Source of the DNA: Manduca sexta | Taxonomy: Eukaryota > Arthropoda > Insecta > Lepidoptera > Sphingidae | DNA: 64,000 nucleotides | Reading direction: 5' to 3' | Assembly: GCF_014839805.1 (NCBI RefSeq) | Contig: NC_051138.1 | Span: 16,644,020 to 16,708,019, forward strand | Part shown: piece after piece, positions 12,870-23,463 of the stretch | Layout: each line of letters begins with the position of its first letter | Numbering within the stretch: position 1 is the first letter of the stretch | Translations under genes and position numbers: made by a program | Notes under the pieces: generated by a model | Seen by the model: the letters and a program-made list of their open reading frames with translations, nothing else | What the model was told of the DNA's origin: nothing | Databases searched by the model: none

Positions 12870-15821
12870 TAAAGAATACAAGCCCTGCAGACGTCTCATT
12901 AATATAAAAGGAAATAATTAATAAATTATTGAATTTTATCTTAACACTCTAAAATATAATTTGGATAACTAATTTTGTTCGTGAGAGGTGAACGGTCGGC
13001 AAGTATAGACAGTTCTTAAAATCTAAGGGGATTCGGCAGCGCTGTCGAATTGAAAATCCTGCCGGCACGAAGCCTTGTTAATATTTATGATCAAGTAAAA
13101 AAACGAGCATGCCTATGAATAAATATGCAAGTAGTATCGACTGTACCTTCACACGGCGAGGGTGCGTATACATATATAAATATGAATTCAGTTAAAGCCC
13201 AAGGCGCGAACACAATCTAATGTTTGCAATCACACTGAAATAATGTTTATGGTGTGTAATAAATAACAAATAATGTGACATGTTCAATGTCTATATAATA
13301 TTTTATTTTTTTAATTTATTTATACATATATTATAACACCATAACAGTTTATACTAATGCGATGTTATACAGATTTAATCTTAACAATTGATTTCAATAC
13401 ATCTATGAGCCATTTCTGTGAATTCTGACTGCTGACAGGTTATATATAAATATATCCAAGCTCTGGGATATAGTGATGTATGTACAATTGTTATTCTTAC
13501 TACATATTTTCTATGCAATATGCAACCACCAAATGGTTAGTAAGTTGTGACTAGAATGTTTTAGACTCTATAACATTTCGTTACGTTATAACATTAAGTT
13601 TAACATAACCCATGAATGGATTCCAGTCATTCTGCATACATAACTTCAATGTCTTCCGGGTTCTAAATTTAAGTAAAATTTTAAAACTACATCAAATAGA
13701 AAATAAATAGCATACTACGCAAAATTATAAAAGAAATAGACGGAAATATTACTCTTTATCTCGGGTTGGTAAGCAAAAGGGTCAATATAATTTCGTACGT
13801 CGGTGAATATTGACGAGACCCTCTCCAATACAAATTTTAGATGTCGTAGGGGTGAGTCGTGAGGAATAGTGACAGCGAATGATGAGAAACAACGCCGCAA
13901 CAAAATCAAATCGCTTAGGTATACACGTTACAAAAAAATATAAATATATGTTTCCAATTAAATCGCTTTCATTAATATACAAACATTCCCTTTAAAATGA
14001 ATATATGTTATAAAACACCAGTAATGATATTTATTTCCTTGAATATGATGTAAGTAAATAATAACAATATTGAAAGCATGAAAAATGAAATAAGTTTCTA
14101 CATTATATGGAATAATCCCTCTACCTCTTTTACTTTATATTGTTATTCCATTTGAAAACAAATAATCGTAATCACTGATGTTTATTAAGAACTCCGCACC
14201 ACCTGACATCCCTCAAGATAGTATCTTTATAAAGGCAATAAAAAAATTACGAGCAAGAAACAAAACTATCCCCTCGCTTCGGCAATTTTGCATGGAGATC
14301 GATCGAGCAGAGGCACGGCGCGGCGCGGGAGGGACCGGTGAGCGATGTCGCGTTGGGGGTTGTTCAAACAGGGATGTAGCAGGGCGAACGAGCGGGCAGT
14401 GGGAACACACGTCCTCACAGTATTGAACTTCTACAAAACGCTCAATAGTTGTTTACAAATATTTATAAACTTGTATTCATAGTAGCAACAATATCGACCG
14501 TGAAAATTTAAAATGTGGTAAGTGATAAACGTCGACTTTAGTTGTGACAATATCAATGACCATTACATTTGGTCTTTCCACAGGAGGCACTATAAAATCA
14601 ATTTCTAACAGTAAATATTACTCACAATAAATATTAAAAAAGCTAAATATATATATCCTAAATATTTTGATGATTTAAAATGTGACTCCGTTCAGAGCAG
14701 GGCCAACTCCGCGCCGGCAAGTTTTGTCGCGTTAGGGAGTTTGCATGGGGTCGCCGAAAGCAGTTTCCGATAAGGCCCCCGGCGGCGAACTCGGACTTTC
14801 GGTATTTTCGGCTCAATACTCGCTTATCTGCGTGCCACACTCGCCTGCAGTGTACGTGAGCCGAATAATGCATCTACGCTCCCTCGAAATTGAAATTATT
14901 TTCCTATAATACTGTATTGATTGCACGATTGATACCTTTCTTAGCACGTGGTCATTTGAACATCGTACCGTGGTTTTACACATACATAGGTAGGATATTA
15001 TAATATTATAATTATAAATATTTTGTATTAGTTGTAGAGCAATAGATAGGTATATGCATTGCTATAAAATTTGCTAAGATGATCACGATTACAACAACTA
15101 TGTGAAGAGTTTCCGCCGAAGCCCTATATAAACACCTTGTAAACATATCGCTTACAACTTCACCACATAAAGCAACATATCGGTTAAACCACTAAAACAT
15201 ATTGTCGAAATTTATCCAGTCGCCATATTTATAATCTACAATATTATTTTGACCCTATTTGTATTGTAAGAAGTCGAAATGATAAACGGAGGCTCTATTT
15301 AATTATTAATGATGAAATTTCTAAATTCTTCTAGTCTTGGCCATATTTAGACGTTGCACGCAGTAACGAGTTAAGAGGGCGCGAGATTAAATTATTAATT
15401 CACAATAAACTTTTTTTGTGACAGGTTTTATCGCCAAACATTCTGCACATGCAAAATATATATATTTTTTTAAGTATATCCAAAATTATATATTACTATA
15501 ATAACGACTATAGCGTTCGGATTATGTGGCCCCTCAATATTGTTATACCCAGTATTGACGGTATTAACACTTAAAACTTTAATATAAAATAATGACATTT
15601 TAATATAAAATTCATATTTAAATCCCATTAAACATAAAACAGTGGGTAATGGGAATCGAAACTTATTGTGAAATTATTACACACACATACCCACCGATAA
15701 TACTATTATTTAGGTAAGTATTTGAAAGATCCTACAAACATCGCAAAATTATTTATGCATAACAATACAGGTACGTAGTTTTGTTCGTGTAATATTGTCG
15801 TATAGGAGTATTATAAATATA
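12870..15821. other. non-coding with two GC-rich islands
   Basis: AT-rich with no supported gene. Islands at about 14270-14410 (with GGCGCGGCGCGGGAGGG) and 14680-14880 (with CCCGGCGGCGAACTCGG) are much more GC- and CpG-rich than the rest and match no repeat elsewhere in the window. They could be promoters or regulatory blocks. The overlapping open frames there on both strands look like a result of low AT content. Confidence 0.45.
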
Positions 15822-16473
15822 CTAGCTTTTGCTCGCGGCTCCGCCCGCGTTATAAAGTTTTTCAGGCTAAAGTTTTCCATTATAAAAGTAGTAGTTTCCC
15901 GGGAGCCTATGTTCTTCCCAGGGTTTCAAACTGTCTCCATACCAAATTTCATCTTAATACGTTGGGTAGTTTTTGAGTTTAAGACGTTTAGGCAGACGGA
16001 TGCAGCGGGGGAAAACTAATAAATTGTACCCGTATTTGCAACATGTTTCATTACTGCTCCGCTCCTATTGGTCATAGCGTGATGATATACAGCCTATAAG
16101 ACCCCACAAATAAAGGGCTATCCAACACAAAACGATTTTTTCAGTTCAAACTGGTAGTTCCTGAGATAAGCCATTACTGCTCCGCTCCTATTGGTCATAG
16201 CGTGATGATATATAACTTAGAGCACTCCACGAACAAAGGGCTACCCAACGCAAAAAGATTTTTTCAGTTTGGACCGGTAGTTCCTGAGATTAGCCATTAC
16301 TGCTCCGCTCCTATTGGGTATAGCGTGCTGATATATAGCCTATAGCACTCCACGAACAAAGGGCTATCCAACGCAAAAAGAATTTTTCAGTTTGGACTGG
16401 TAGTTCCTGAGATTAGCGCGTTCAAACAAACAAACAAACAAACAAACTCTTCAGCTTTATATAATAGTATAGA
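15822..16473 (-). mobile_element. non-autonomous Helitron with three tandem internal units
   Basis: On the minus strand it starts TCTATACTATTATATAAAGC (right end, 16473) and ends with the GC hairpin and CTAG (15822-15825). Between about 16045 and 16420 the unit running from CATTACTGCTCCGCTCC to CCTGAGATTAGC appears three times. A block between the CAGACGGATGCAGCGGG motif and the GCAACATGTTTCATTAC motif is partly deleted compared with the copy at 12356. The 5' TTTG repeat is (CAAA)n on the plus strand near 16425-16446. Confidence 0.88.
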
Positions 16474-17339
16474 TTTAGAAGTTTAAAGGATTAGGTACTT
16501 AGCGCCGCGGCGTGTCATAACAAACACCTGCCGCTGTCGTCCATCGATTAACGTTTGCCAAAAACAAATGGTTGACGCTCACCAGCGGGCAGCCGGACAC
16601 CACTCAACAATCAAGATTGAGATCTCGAAGGGCCGCAACTCTTGTCCTCAACTCCACATGACAAATGCTCGGTCCCCACTTTTACGGTTTTTTACCCGAT
16701 GAGGGTGTCACGCAAAAAATGTATAAGGAAATTTACCTAATGGTCCCCATTCTTTATACTCTATCTCCATTGTCGCGCGGACAATGCTGTAATGGAGGGA
16801 TGACGTGAGCGCAGCCCGGGATAGCTTCGCATTTATTCCTTTATCTCTTTTAAATGTAAGAGAGTTCAATTTTTAGATTTCATTTATAACAGGGTCAAGA
16901 GAGCGGCATTTTGGCATAATAGGTCTGTTGATATATCGTAGATAAGTATCTAATAGATAATAGTTGCACTATTAAAACAGCTACACATTACGCATCGTTT
17001 AAAATAACTTATATATTAAAATATTATATTATAAAGTAGAGCAATGTTTTTTTTCTACTACCTAGAATCAAAATCTAAGGAATATTCGGTCATCGAAATA
17101 AAACTAGTTTTCGAATTTTATCGATGTTTTTGTAGTCTGCCCCGTGACTGAAGGCGACAGTCTTCGAAACGCCGGGAGATAATGAAAACATCCCAAAATT
17201 ACACGGAAAAGAAAATTAAAAAATAATTTATTTTTTCATATGTATAAATCCGTATACAACGCCATCTCTAATGATAAAAAAACACGGACAAAAATGAACA
17301 CGGCGTTGTATAGATTTATTTATTTTTATTTTGATTGTT
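16474..17339. other. non-coding; GC island and an imperfect inverted repeat
   Basis: A CpG-rich block lies at about 16500-16700. At 17240-17326 the arms ATAAATCCGTATACAACGCC and GGCGTTGTATAGATTTAT pair imperfectly and may be the core of a small MITE. No gene is seen. Confidence 0.5.
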
Positions 17340-18110
17340 CTGTATAATAGGACTGAAGAAGAGTGGGATATGCAAGAAGGTTTTAGAAATGTAATAGGTA
17401 GCACTGATCTAGGTTTTTCTTAAGGTTTATAGCGGAACACACACTATATCCAAAAAAGTATTTTATGCCTTCGTATACTTGAAAAGGGCTTATGATCGCG
17501 TGCCAAGCCCCGAGAACAGACCTATGGTCAATACTGTCATTAACATATGTGGCATTGAGGGTTGTCTGGTAAGGATATTGAAATCTTTACATTTGAACTC
17601 TAAATCCTGTAATGATTTCTTATAATATAGAATCCGAAAATTAGTGTAATTTCAATGTCTAAATCCTGTATCAGAGTAAATAGAGCGTATTCAAACTTGT
17701 TTCACATCTAAAAGGGTATTGAGTATATGTGCGGGTGTGTGCAATAGTGAGTAGGCAAGCGGTGTCTGTAAAAGAGAGAATGGCTAATCATAATGGAGTG
17801 CTGGCATAGCGCTTATGTATAGAACGCAATGCTGTGTTTGACAGAAGAACGAAAGTAGGATAAATGAGGTTGAGGTAAGTTGAAGCATAATGTGATAACT
17901 AAGATTAAAAGAAGTACTAATGCTGAGATGGTTTAGACACATGGAAAGGATGAATGAATGACCGAAACGAAAAATATCTATTGAGCAAATGTAGTTGATA
18001 CGTCTGGAAAAGGGGGCCCAAAAAAACGTCGATTAATGAAATATATTATCTTCTTTGAAAGGGTTAGGTCAAATGTACTCTTTAACTGGCGAAAGTGTAC
18101 TAAAACTATA
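17340..18110 (+). pseudogene. decayed LINE reverse transcriptase
   Basis: Translation in shifting frames gives AFVYLKRAYDRVPSP near 17470-17510, which is reverse transcriptase motif A of non-LTR elements (normally F-D-x3-AYD-x-VP; here the first Asp is Tyr). Further on, at about 17915-17960, it gives LRWFRHMERMNE, the usual C-terminal LRWFGHxERM block. Between them the sequence has stops and indels, and the motifs are closer together than in an intact element, so there are deletions. The polymerase active-site core (FADD) is not seen. It is an old, inactive copy. Confidence 0.75.
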
Positions 18111-18171
18111 AATGTGGAAGAGACAAAAGGAGGTGTGTCAAGATCATAGTATGTACCGTTCGAAAACCTCA

Positions 18172-18209
18172 TTTTCGTGTACTAGTAGACAACTACTAGT
18201 ACACGAAAA
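18172..18209. repeat. perfect 17-bp hairpin with 4-nt loop
   Basis: TTTTCGTGTACTAGTAG (18172-18188), loop ACAA, then CTACTAGTACACGAAAA (18193-18209). The arms are perfectly complementary. It sits just past the end of the LINE relic. Confidence 0.9.
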
Positions 18210-18786
18210 CGTAAAAGGTGTATATGATTAATTGTTCATTTTATTTTTAGAATTTACACTGCGTAAACTGTTAAAATTACTTACGAAACGAAAATGTATG
18301 ACCAATGACGTTTTACAAATAGACGCGTCATAGACTAACAAAATTGCACATAAAAACAGCGGACTATTTACTACTGACTGTATAGTGTACAGCCCTAGCA
18401 TCTCGCATTGATACGGCCCGAGTATCGACCACCATCGACATGACAGTCGAATAAAATGCATTTGTTAAAAAATAAGTTAAATAGTGTATACTTATTACTA
18501 ACGTATGAAATGAAACGTTTGTTTCATATACCTTTGGAGTATAATTTGTACATCGTCTAAAACCGAGGAAGGCATTTTATTTATAAAAATACAAAAAGTT
18601 ACTAAGCCGACTAGCCGGGACAATGGTTTGAGGTTGAGTAAGTGAATGTCGGGTAATTACCTTGCTTTTGGTCTTGCCAGTATTAAGGTTTGACAACGTA
18701 TCTATGTAATAAAAACATCTTAGTATATGAAAGAATTATTCTTCTTAAAAAAGTTCTAAAAAATCTGTAGATATATATAAATCTAT

Positions 18787-18995
18787 AGTATAGATACTAC
18801 ATAAAGCTGAAGAGTTTATTTGAACGCGCTAATCTCAGAATTCTTTTTAGGCTAAGGAAGGCTATAGGCTATATATCATCACGCTATGACTAATAAGAGC
18901 GGAGCAGTAATGAAAAATGTTGCAAAAACGGTGAAAATGTATTACTTTTGAGAGCTACGTTGCGTGCACTGTGTTAACGATTAGTAATGCAACAA
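18787..18995 (+). mobile_element. truncated Helitron copy
   Basis: Contains ACATAAAGCTGAAGAGTTT, GAACGCGCTAATCTCAG, the CATCACGCTATGACTAATAA block and GTTGCAAAAACGG, in Helitron order. It has internal deletions and lacks the 3' half with its hairpin and CTAG. Confidence 0.75.
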
Positions 18996-19026
18996 CCAAG
19001 TGTGAAGGAAAAAAAACAATATATAC

Positions 19027-19867
19027 TCTATACTAGTGATGTAACAATTTTAATTTTTTGAATATTCGCGAATGCGAATGCGAATCTTCGGTTTTTGTTC
19101 AAATTTGGTGCCAATTGTCTATGACTTGGTAAAAGTCTCGTTCGAACGAGATGCTTTCCGTTTGTATTTTGTTCCGAGAATTGCTGAGTTGATTCGTATC
19201 AGTTCATTGATTGTTCATTTAGTTCACAGAGGCGGTTTTCAACAAATTAATGGATTTTTATTTTATTAACCTATTATTATCGTCAAAATGTTTTCTTTTT
19301 CTGATATTCATATACGCAGTTTACGAATTTGCGAATGTGAATTGCGAATGCAAATATGCGAACATTCGCGAATGTGAATATTCGTTACATCACTACTCTA
19401 TACAATTATACAAAGCTGAAGAGTTTGTTTGTTCTAACGCACTAATCTCTGGAACTACCAGTTCAAATTGAAAAAATATTTTAGTGTTGGATAGCCTATT
19501 TATCGAGGATGGCTATAGGCTATATGTATATCATCACGCTATGACCAATGGGAACGGAGCACTAATAAAAAATGTTGCAAAAACGGGGAAAATTTATTAA
19601 TTTTAATAGCTTCCGTTGCGTGTGCTGCGTAAACGATTAAAGTTATGCAACAATTATGTATGACGGAATTATTCCTCATAAAAAAATTAAAAAAATATCT
19701 TTTAATACAATGACCACAGCCATGTGTCTGCCTGACTGAACGCGCTAAACTCAAAAACTACTCAACGGATTTCGATAAAATTTGGTATAATGATAGTAAA
19801 AGACCCTGGTAAGGACATTGCTACTTTCTATCCCGGGAAAAAATAAAGCGGGATTTTTATTCCGGAA
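19027..19867 (+). mobile_element. Helitron interrupted by an hAT MITE
   Basis: The first seven bases TCTATAC (19027-19033) are followed by the hAT element at 19034-19395. The Helitron then resumes with AATTATACAAAGCTGAAGAG after the duplicated target. It continues through the usual blocks to AAAGCGGGATTTTTATTCCGGA, where another Helitron 5' end (19868) replaces its hairpin and CTAG end. The order of events is therefore Helitron first, then two later insertions. Confidence 0.8.
19034..19395. mobile_element. hAT-type MITE
   Basis: Terminal inverted repeats TAGTGATGTAAC (19034-19045) and GTTACATCACTA (19384-19395), flanked by an 8-bp direct repeat CTCTATAC (19026-19033 and 19396-19403). An 8-bp target duplication is diagnostic of the hAT superfamily among MITEs of this size. 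Subterminal parts are rich in the repeated word GCGAATG/CATTCGC, which can pair across the element. There is no transposase, and the length is 362 bp. Confidence 0.87.
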
Positions 19868-20010
19868 TCTATACTATTATATAAAGCTGAAGAATTTGTT
19901 TATTTATTTGAACGCGCTAATTTCAAGAATTATTGGTTCGAATTGAAAATTATTAAATTTTTGGAAAGCTTATATGCTCAGCTCACTATGATGAATAGGA
20001 GCGGAGTATT
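19868..20010 (+). mobile_element. 5' stub of a Helitron
   Basis: Begins TCTATACTATTATATAAAGC and carries GAACGCGCTAATTTCAAG and a diverged AATAGGAGCGGAG block, then loses similarity. No 3' end is present. Confidence 0.7.
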
Positions 20011-20204
20011 CTTTTTGGCACAATGTCAGCAAATGTGAAGACGAATATGTGGTTTTATTTAGTAACGCAATGTTAAAATGACCCTGTATATATATAAACA
20101 TGGAACATTCAGTTTTAAACCATAAATGGACAGGACATAGGTAATATCGTTGAGTAAAGATAAAAACAATAAAACTTTTCATTGATGTAAATATCAACTG
20201 CTTT

Positions 20205-20625
20205 TTACAAGCTTTTATTTTACTTGCAATGTTTGTATGTATGTATGTTTATGTCGAATATTGCTACAGAATAATAAAGCGGTTATCCTCAACCGATTGA
20301 GATCAAATTATGCATATACTTATGACTAGTTTGGATGCAGTGCATCGTTAGTTAAATGACGTCATTCTAAATCCAATATGGCGGACGGCCCAACATACTG
20401 GACAACATTTTTTTGCTTGTCCATAATACGGGTAGCAAATTAAGGGTTCTCCTGAAAAAAATATGTATAAACTGACATTTGCCTTTGACCATTCGAGGAC
20501 ATGGTGTACTATTTCCCGGCTAAACGGTAAGAGTTAGCGAGGTCGTATCTTAATAATATCAACCTATACCCTAAGCAAATTCTAGCTATAATGAAAACAA
20601 AACAAATGGTGGGAAACAAGATGGC
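20205..20625. repeat. dispersed repeat shared with 47968-48380
   Basis: The same blocks in the same order as at 47968-48380: TTTTACTTGCAATGTTT near an ATGTATGT tract, then CGGTTATCCTCAA, TAGTTTGGATG, ATGACGTCATTCTAAATCC followed by an ATGGCG block, TTTTTTTGC, and an ACCCTAAGCAAATTCTA block near the end. It has no coding frame. It is an unclassified interspersed family, and both copies directly follow a Helitron relic. Confidence 0.7.
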
Positions 20626-20771
20626 TGCCAAAGTAATTTTAAGGTCATAATTTAGATATAATTATTAGATATAAGTTTGTGATTTTTGAACTGTTGTAGG
20701 CAAGCGCAACAGCTAATTGTTGGCGACAAAAAAAATTATATAGCAGATTCAAGATACATACATACATAGTA

Positions 20772-21284
20772 TCACGCCTTTATCCCATAGGGGTAGGCAG
20801 AGACTATAGATTGCCACTTTGCACGGTCCTGGCATATTTCTCGCGCTTCCTCAACCTTCATTAATCCTTTCATGTATTCCCTCCGGTTCCGGGTACTTTT
20901 GACCTAGCCTTTACTGAGAATGTCAGATATCTGACATTCGAAGGTTCGGTGCGGTCGACCCCTACCGGCTCTTCCATCCACATTCGCCTTATAAACCCTC
21001 TTTGTCAGTCTCTTTTCATCCATCCTCTCCAAATGCCCAAACCACCTTAGCATACCCTTCTCAATTTTTGTAACTACATCCTCTGTCACTCCACACATAT
21101 CCATTACCGTAGTATTCCGCACTCTATCATTCAAAGTCACCCCACACATACTTCTTAACGCTCTCATTTCCACTGCTTTAATTTTACTTTCATGCTTTTT
21201 CTGCCATACCCAACTTTCACTACCATACATCAGAGTGGGCAATAACACTCCTCTACAGACAGCCAGTCGTGCCTTTTTGGACAC
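20772..21284 (-). pseudogene. LINE ORF2 C-terminus with one in-frame stop
   Basis: The minus-strand frame shows the typical end of a non-LTR reverse transcriptase: LPTLMYGSESWVWQKKH, then MLRWFGHLERMDEKRL and GRAGRGRPHRTF. The frame stops at a TAG at 20904-20906 but continues in the same frame with MKVEEAREICQDRAKW and IVSAYPYGIKA to a natural TGA at 20772-20774. One nonsense mutation thus separates this from an intact C-terminus. The copy is cut off at the 5' side near 21300. Its 3' end runs into ATGTATGTATGT simple repeat. The tail after the stop matches the SINEs at 35302 and 39358. Confidence 0.88.
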
Positions 21285-22138
21285 TTTGCAGCTACCTATA
21301 AAAGTGTATTCAAGATGGTCCCCAATAACTTAGTTGGTACAATGGGTCTATAATTTTGCTATCCTAGGGTTTTTAGAATCACGAATCATGATTTCGGGAT
21401 GGAATTGTTCGGGGAAAATATTGCAACTGAGTTTTAATAACTAAAAAATAAATTAATAGTAAAAAATATATTTTATAGAGATTGTGTAGATAATAAAATA
21501 ATTATGTAAGTAACTTAATCTTGACAAAACCAAATCCTGCTACTAGCTTTTATCTTTACACAGCATAAAAGAAAATTTCAATTAATTAAAAGTTTATTTT
21601 TTCTTCTTAGAACATTTAAATAAAAGCTTGTTTATAAAATATTTTTAATATGAATTTATTTTATTATGTATTTACTTTTTATATTATTAAGTATAATTAC
21701 CATAATAGATAACTATATATCAATTATATGATTGAACCTTCAAATGTATTTCACTTAATTAGATTCATACTTCTTTAAATTCACTGAGATCTACACAATG
21801 TTCCTTGTAGGAGTTTTTAATTTTTTTTTGTAAAAGAAGAAGTATTTTTCATTAAGTAGTAACTAAATCAAACAAATACCAAAATAAAACAAACTCACCT
21901 GATACATAATCCATTATAAGCCACATTCTGAAAATTAAATAACAGTACACTCATTTCACACATTTCATTTGAAGAAATATTAATAATTTTATTATTCAGA
22001 TTATTTATTAATTTCAGAGTTGTATATTAATATAGAAAAATATCTAAATTACAAATAAAATCCATATTATGCAAATGAAAACACTATATGTAAAAATAAC
22101 ACAAGTGTGTCCAAACAGTAACCGGAGGGAACTGGAAC

Positions 22139-22234
22139 ATGGCCGGAGAAGCCACCGAGTGGTGGTCCGTCTTCACAACAAATACATTCAAAATTGCCAA
22201 ATACTGCTTTATCATTGGACGACCAACCCCTTGA
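22139..22234 (+). CDS. possible 31-codon small ORF
   Basis: An ATG in good insect context (GGAACATGGCC) opens a 31-codon frame beginning MAGEATEWWSVFTTN and ending CFIIGRPTP, then TGA. It is the only codon-like stretch in about 1.8 kb of AT-rich DNA upstream of TMEM147. The opposite strand is also open, so direction is not certain. It may be a small peptide, an upstream exon of something else, or chance. Confidence 0.2.
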   Translation: MAGEATEWWSVFTTNTFKIAKYCFIIGRPTP

Positions 22235-23010
22235 TTCTTTGCGCGTGTGCTAAAAAACGAAAGGGTTAAACAACTTACCCTTTTTTAAAGGTCACCCCAT
22301 ATTTTGCATCCCTTTCGTTATATTATATTGTAGAATTCCCCTTCCTGAAAAGAGTAAAGCAGTCATATTGTGTTAAAGCGAATCAGTTACGTTCTAATGT
22401 GAAAATGGTATTTGCATATTGTTTAGGTATTTACCTACTTACCTATAATAAATATATAAAACTAGTTTTGCACCTTTAAGTAAATAATACATTATTATAA
22501 ATTTCATTCATATTCCTTCTAGTCTACAGCAAAACTAGCAACGATCTAAGTTAATATATCAGTATACGATGTTTAATGATCTCAAATTTTTAAATCAAGA
22601 AGTTTTACTTACGATCATTTGCTTACCTATTAATAGATATTGTTACATATTTAAACTCTTATTAATCTTGTTCCCTGCTCATAGTTTAGTTTGATTTAAT
22701 GTGTTACTTAAGAAAATAACAAACAGGAATAAAAAATCGAATCCTAAACTTATCTATGGTAAAAATCCCGAATAAAACTATTTTACTTGAAAGTTAGAGA
22801 ATTATGGCGGGAAGCCGAAAGATTGCCAATTATTCGAAAATCGTTGTCGTTCCAATTCAAGAAATATTTATATTATGTCAGTAGATACCAAATTAAAAAA
22901 AAAACTTAATATTACACTACAAGCACAACCAATATTAAAGAGAATTATAATATATATAAGAAAGCAATATTATCAATCACCTAGAAGCTTGACACCAAAA
23001 TAAAAAAAGG

Positions 23011-23039
23011 TTTTATACCTACACGTTGTAGGTATAAAA
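23011..23039. repeat. 13-bp perfect hairpin with 3-nt loop
   Basis: TTTTATACCTACA (23011-23023), loop CGT, TGTAGGTATAAAA (23027-23039). Flanking A-rich and T-rich runs extend the pairing. Confidence 0.85.
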
Positions 23040-23165
23040 ACTTTTTTTTCTTTTACGTCACGTCCATAAAATTATTTTGTAACGAAATCAAATAATTATA
23101 CATAATCATAAAACATAACTGAACGGCGTGAAACGGTTGACGTTTATATTATTTTATATTTTAAT

Positions 23166-23215
23166 CTCAGAATAATAACAAGCATAGAAGTCTCAGAACA
23201 ATGTCTTGTTCTGAG
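23166..23215. mobile_element. 50-bp mini-derivative of the 181-3305 element
   Basis: Left end CTCAGAATAATAACAAGCAT differs by two bases from the terminus of the large element, and the right end CTTGTTCTGAG matches its outer 11 bases. Flanks ATTTTAAT (23158-23165) and ATTTCAAT (23216-23223) agree at 7 of 8 positions, as an aged 8-bp target duplication would. Confidence 0.65.
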
Positions 23216-23463
23216 ATTTCAATAATCCTAAGCAATAATATGCCTACCAAATTAAAATATTACCTTTTGGAGCATAAGTGAACGAGAGAAAAAAAACATG
23301 TAGTTGTAGGTTAGAATGAGATAAAAAATAATGTTCTATACCATTTGACATACGATTGACAAAGTGCAAATGCAAACTGAGTGTCTAGGAAACTTTTCAA
23401 TTTTGTTTTAATGAAAAAATAATTGAATGATAGTGCAATAAATTTAACTTAATACCACCCAAG

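Larger units (their letters stand above)
21300..23157. other. AT-rich, no clear gene
   Basis: Very AT-rich with almost nothing exon-like. The exception is 22110-22260, GC-richer, with a 31-codon frame at 22139-22234. Confidence 0.5.
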
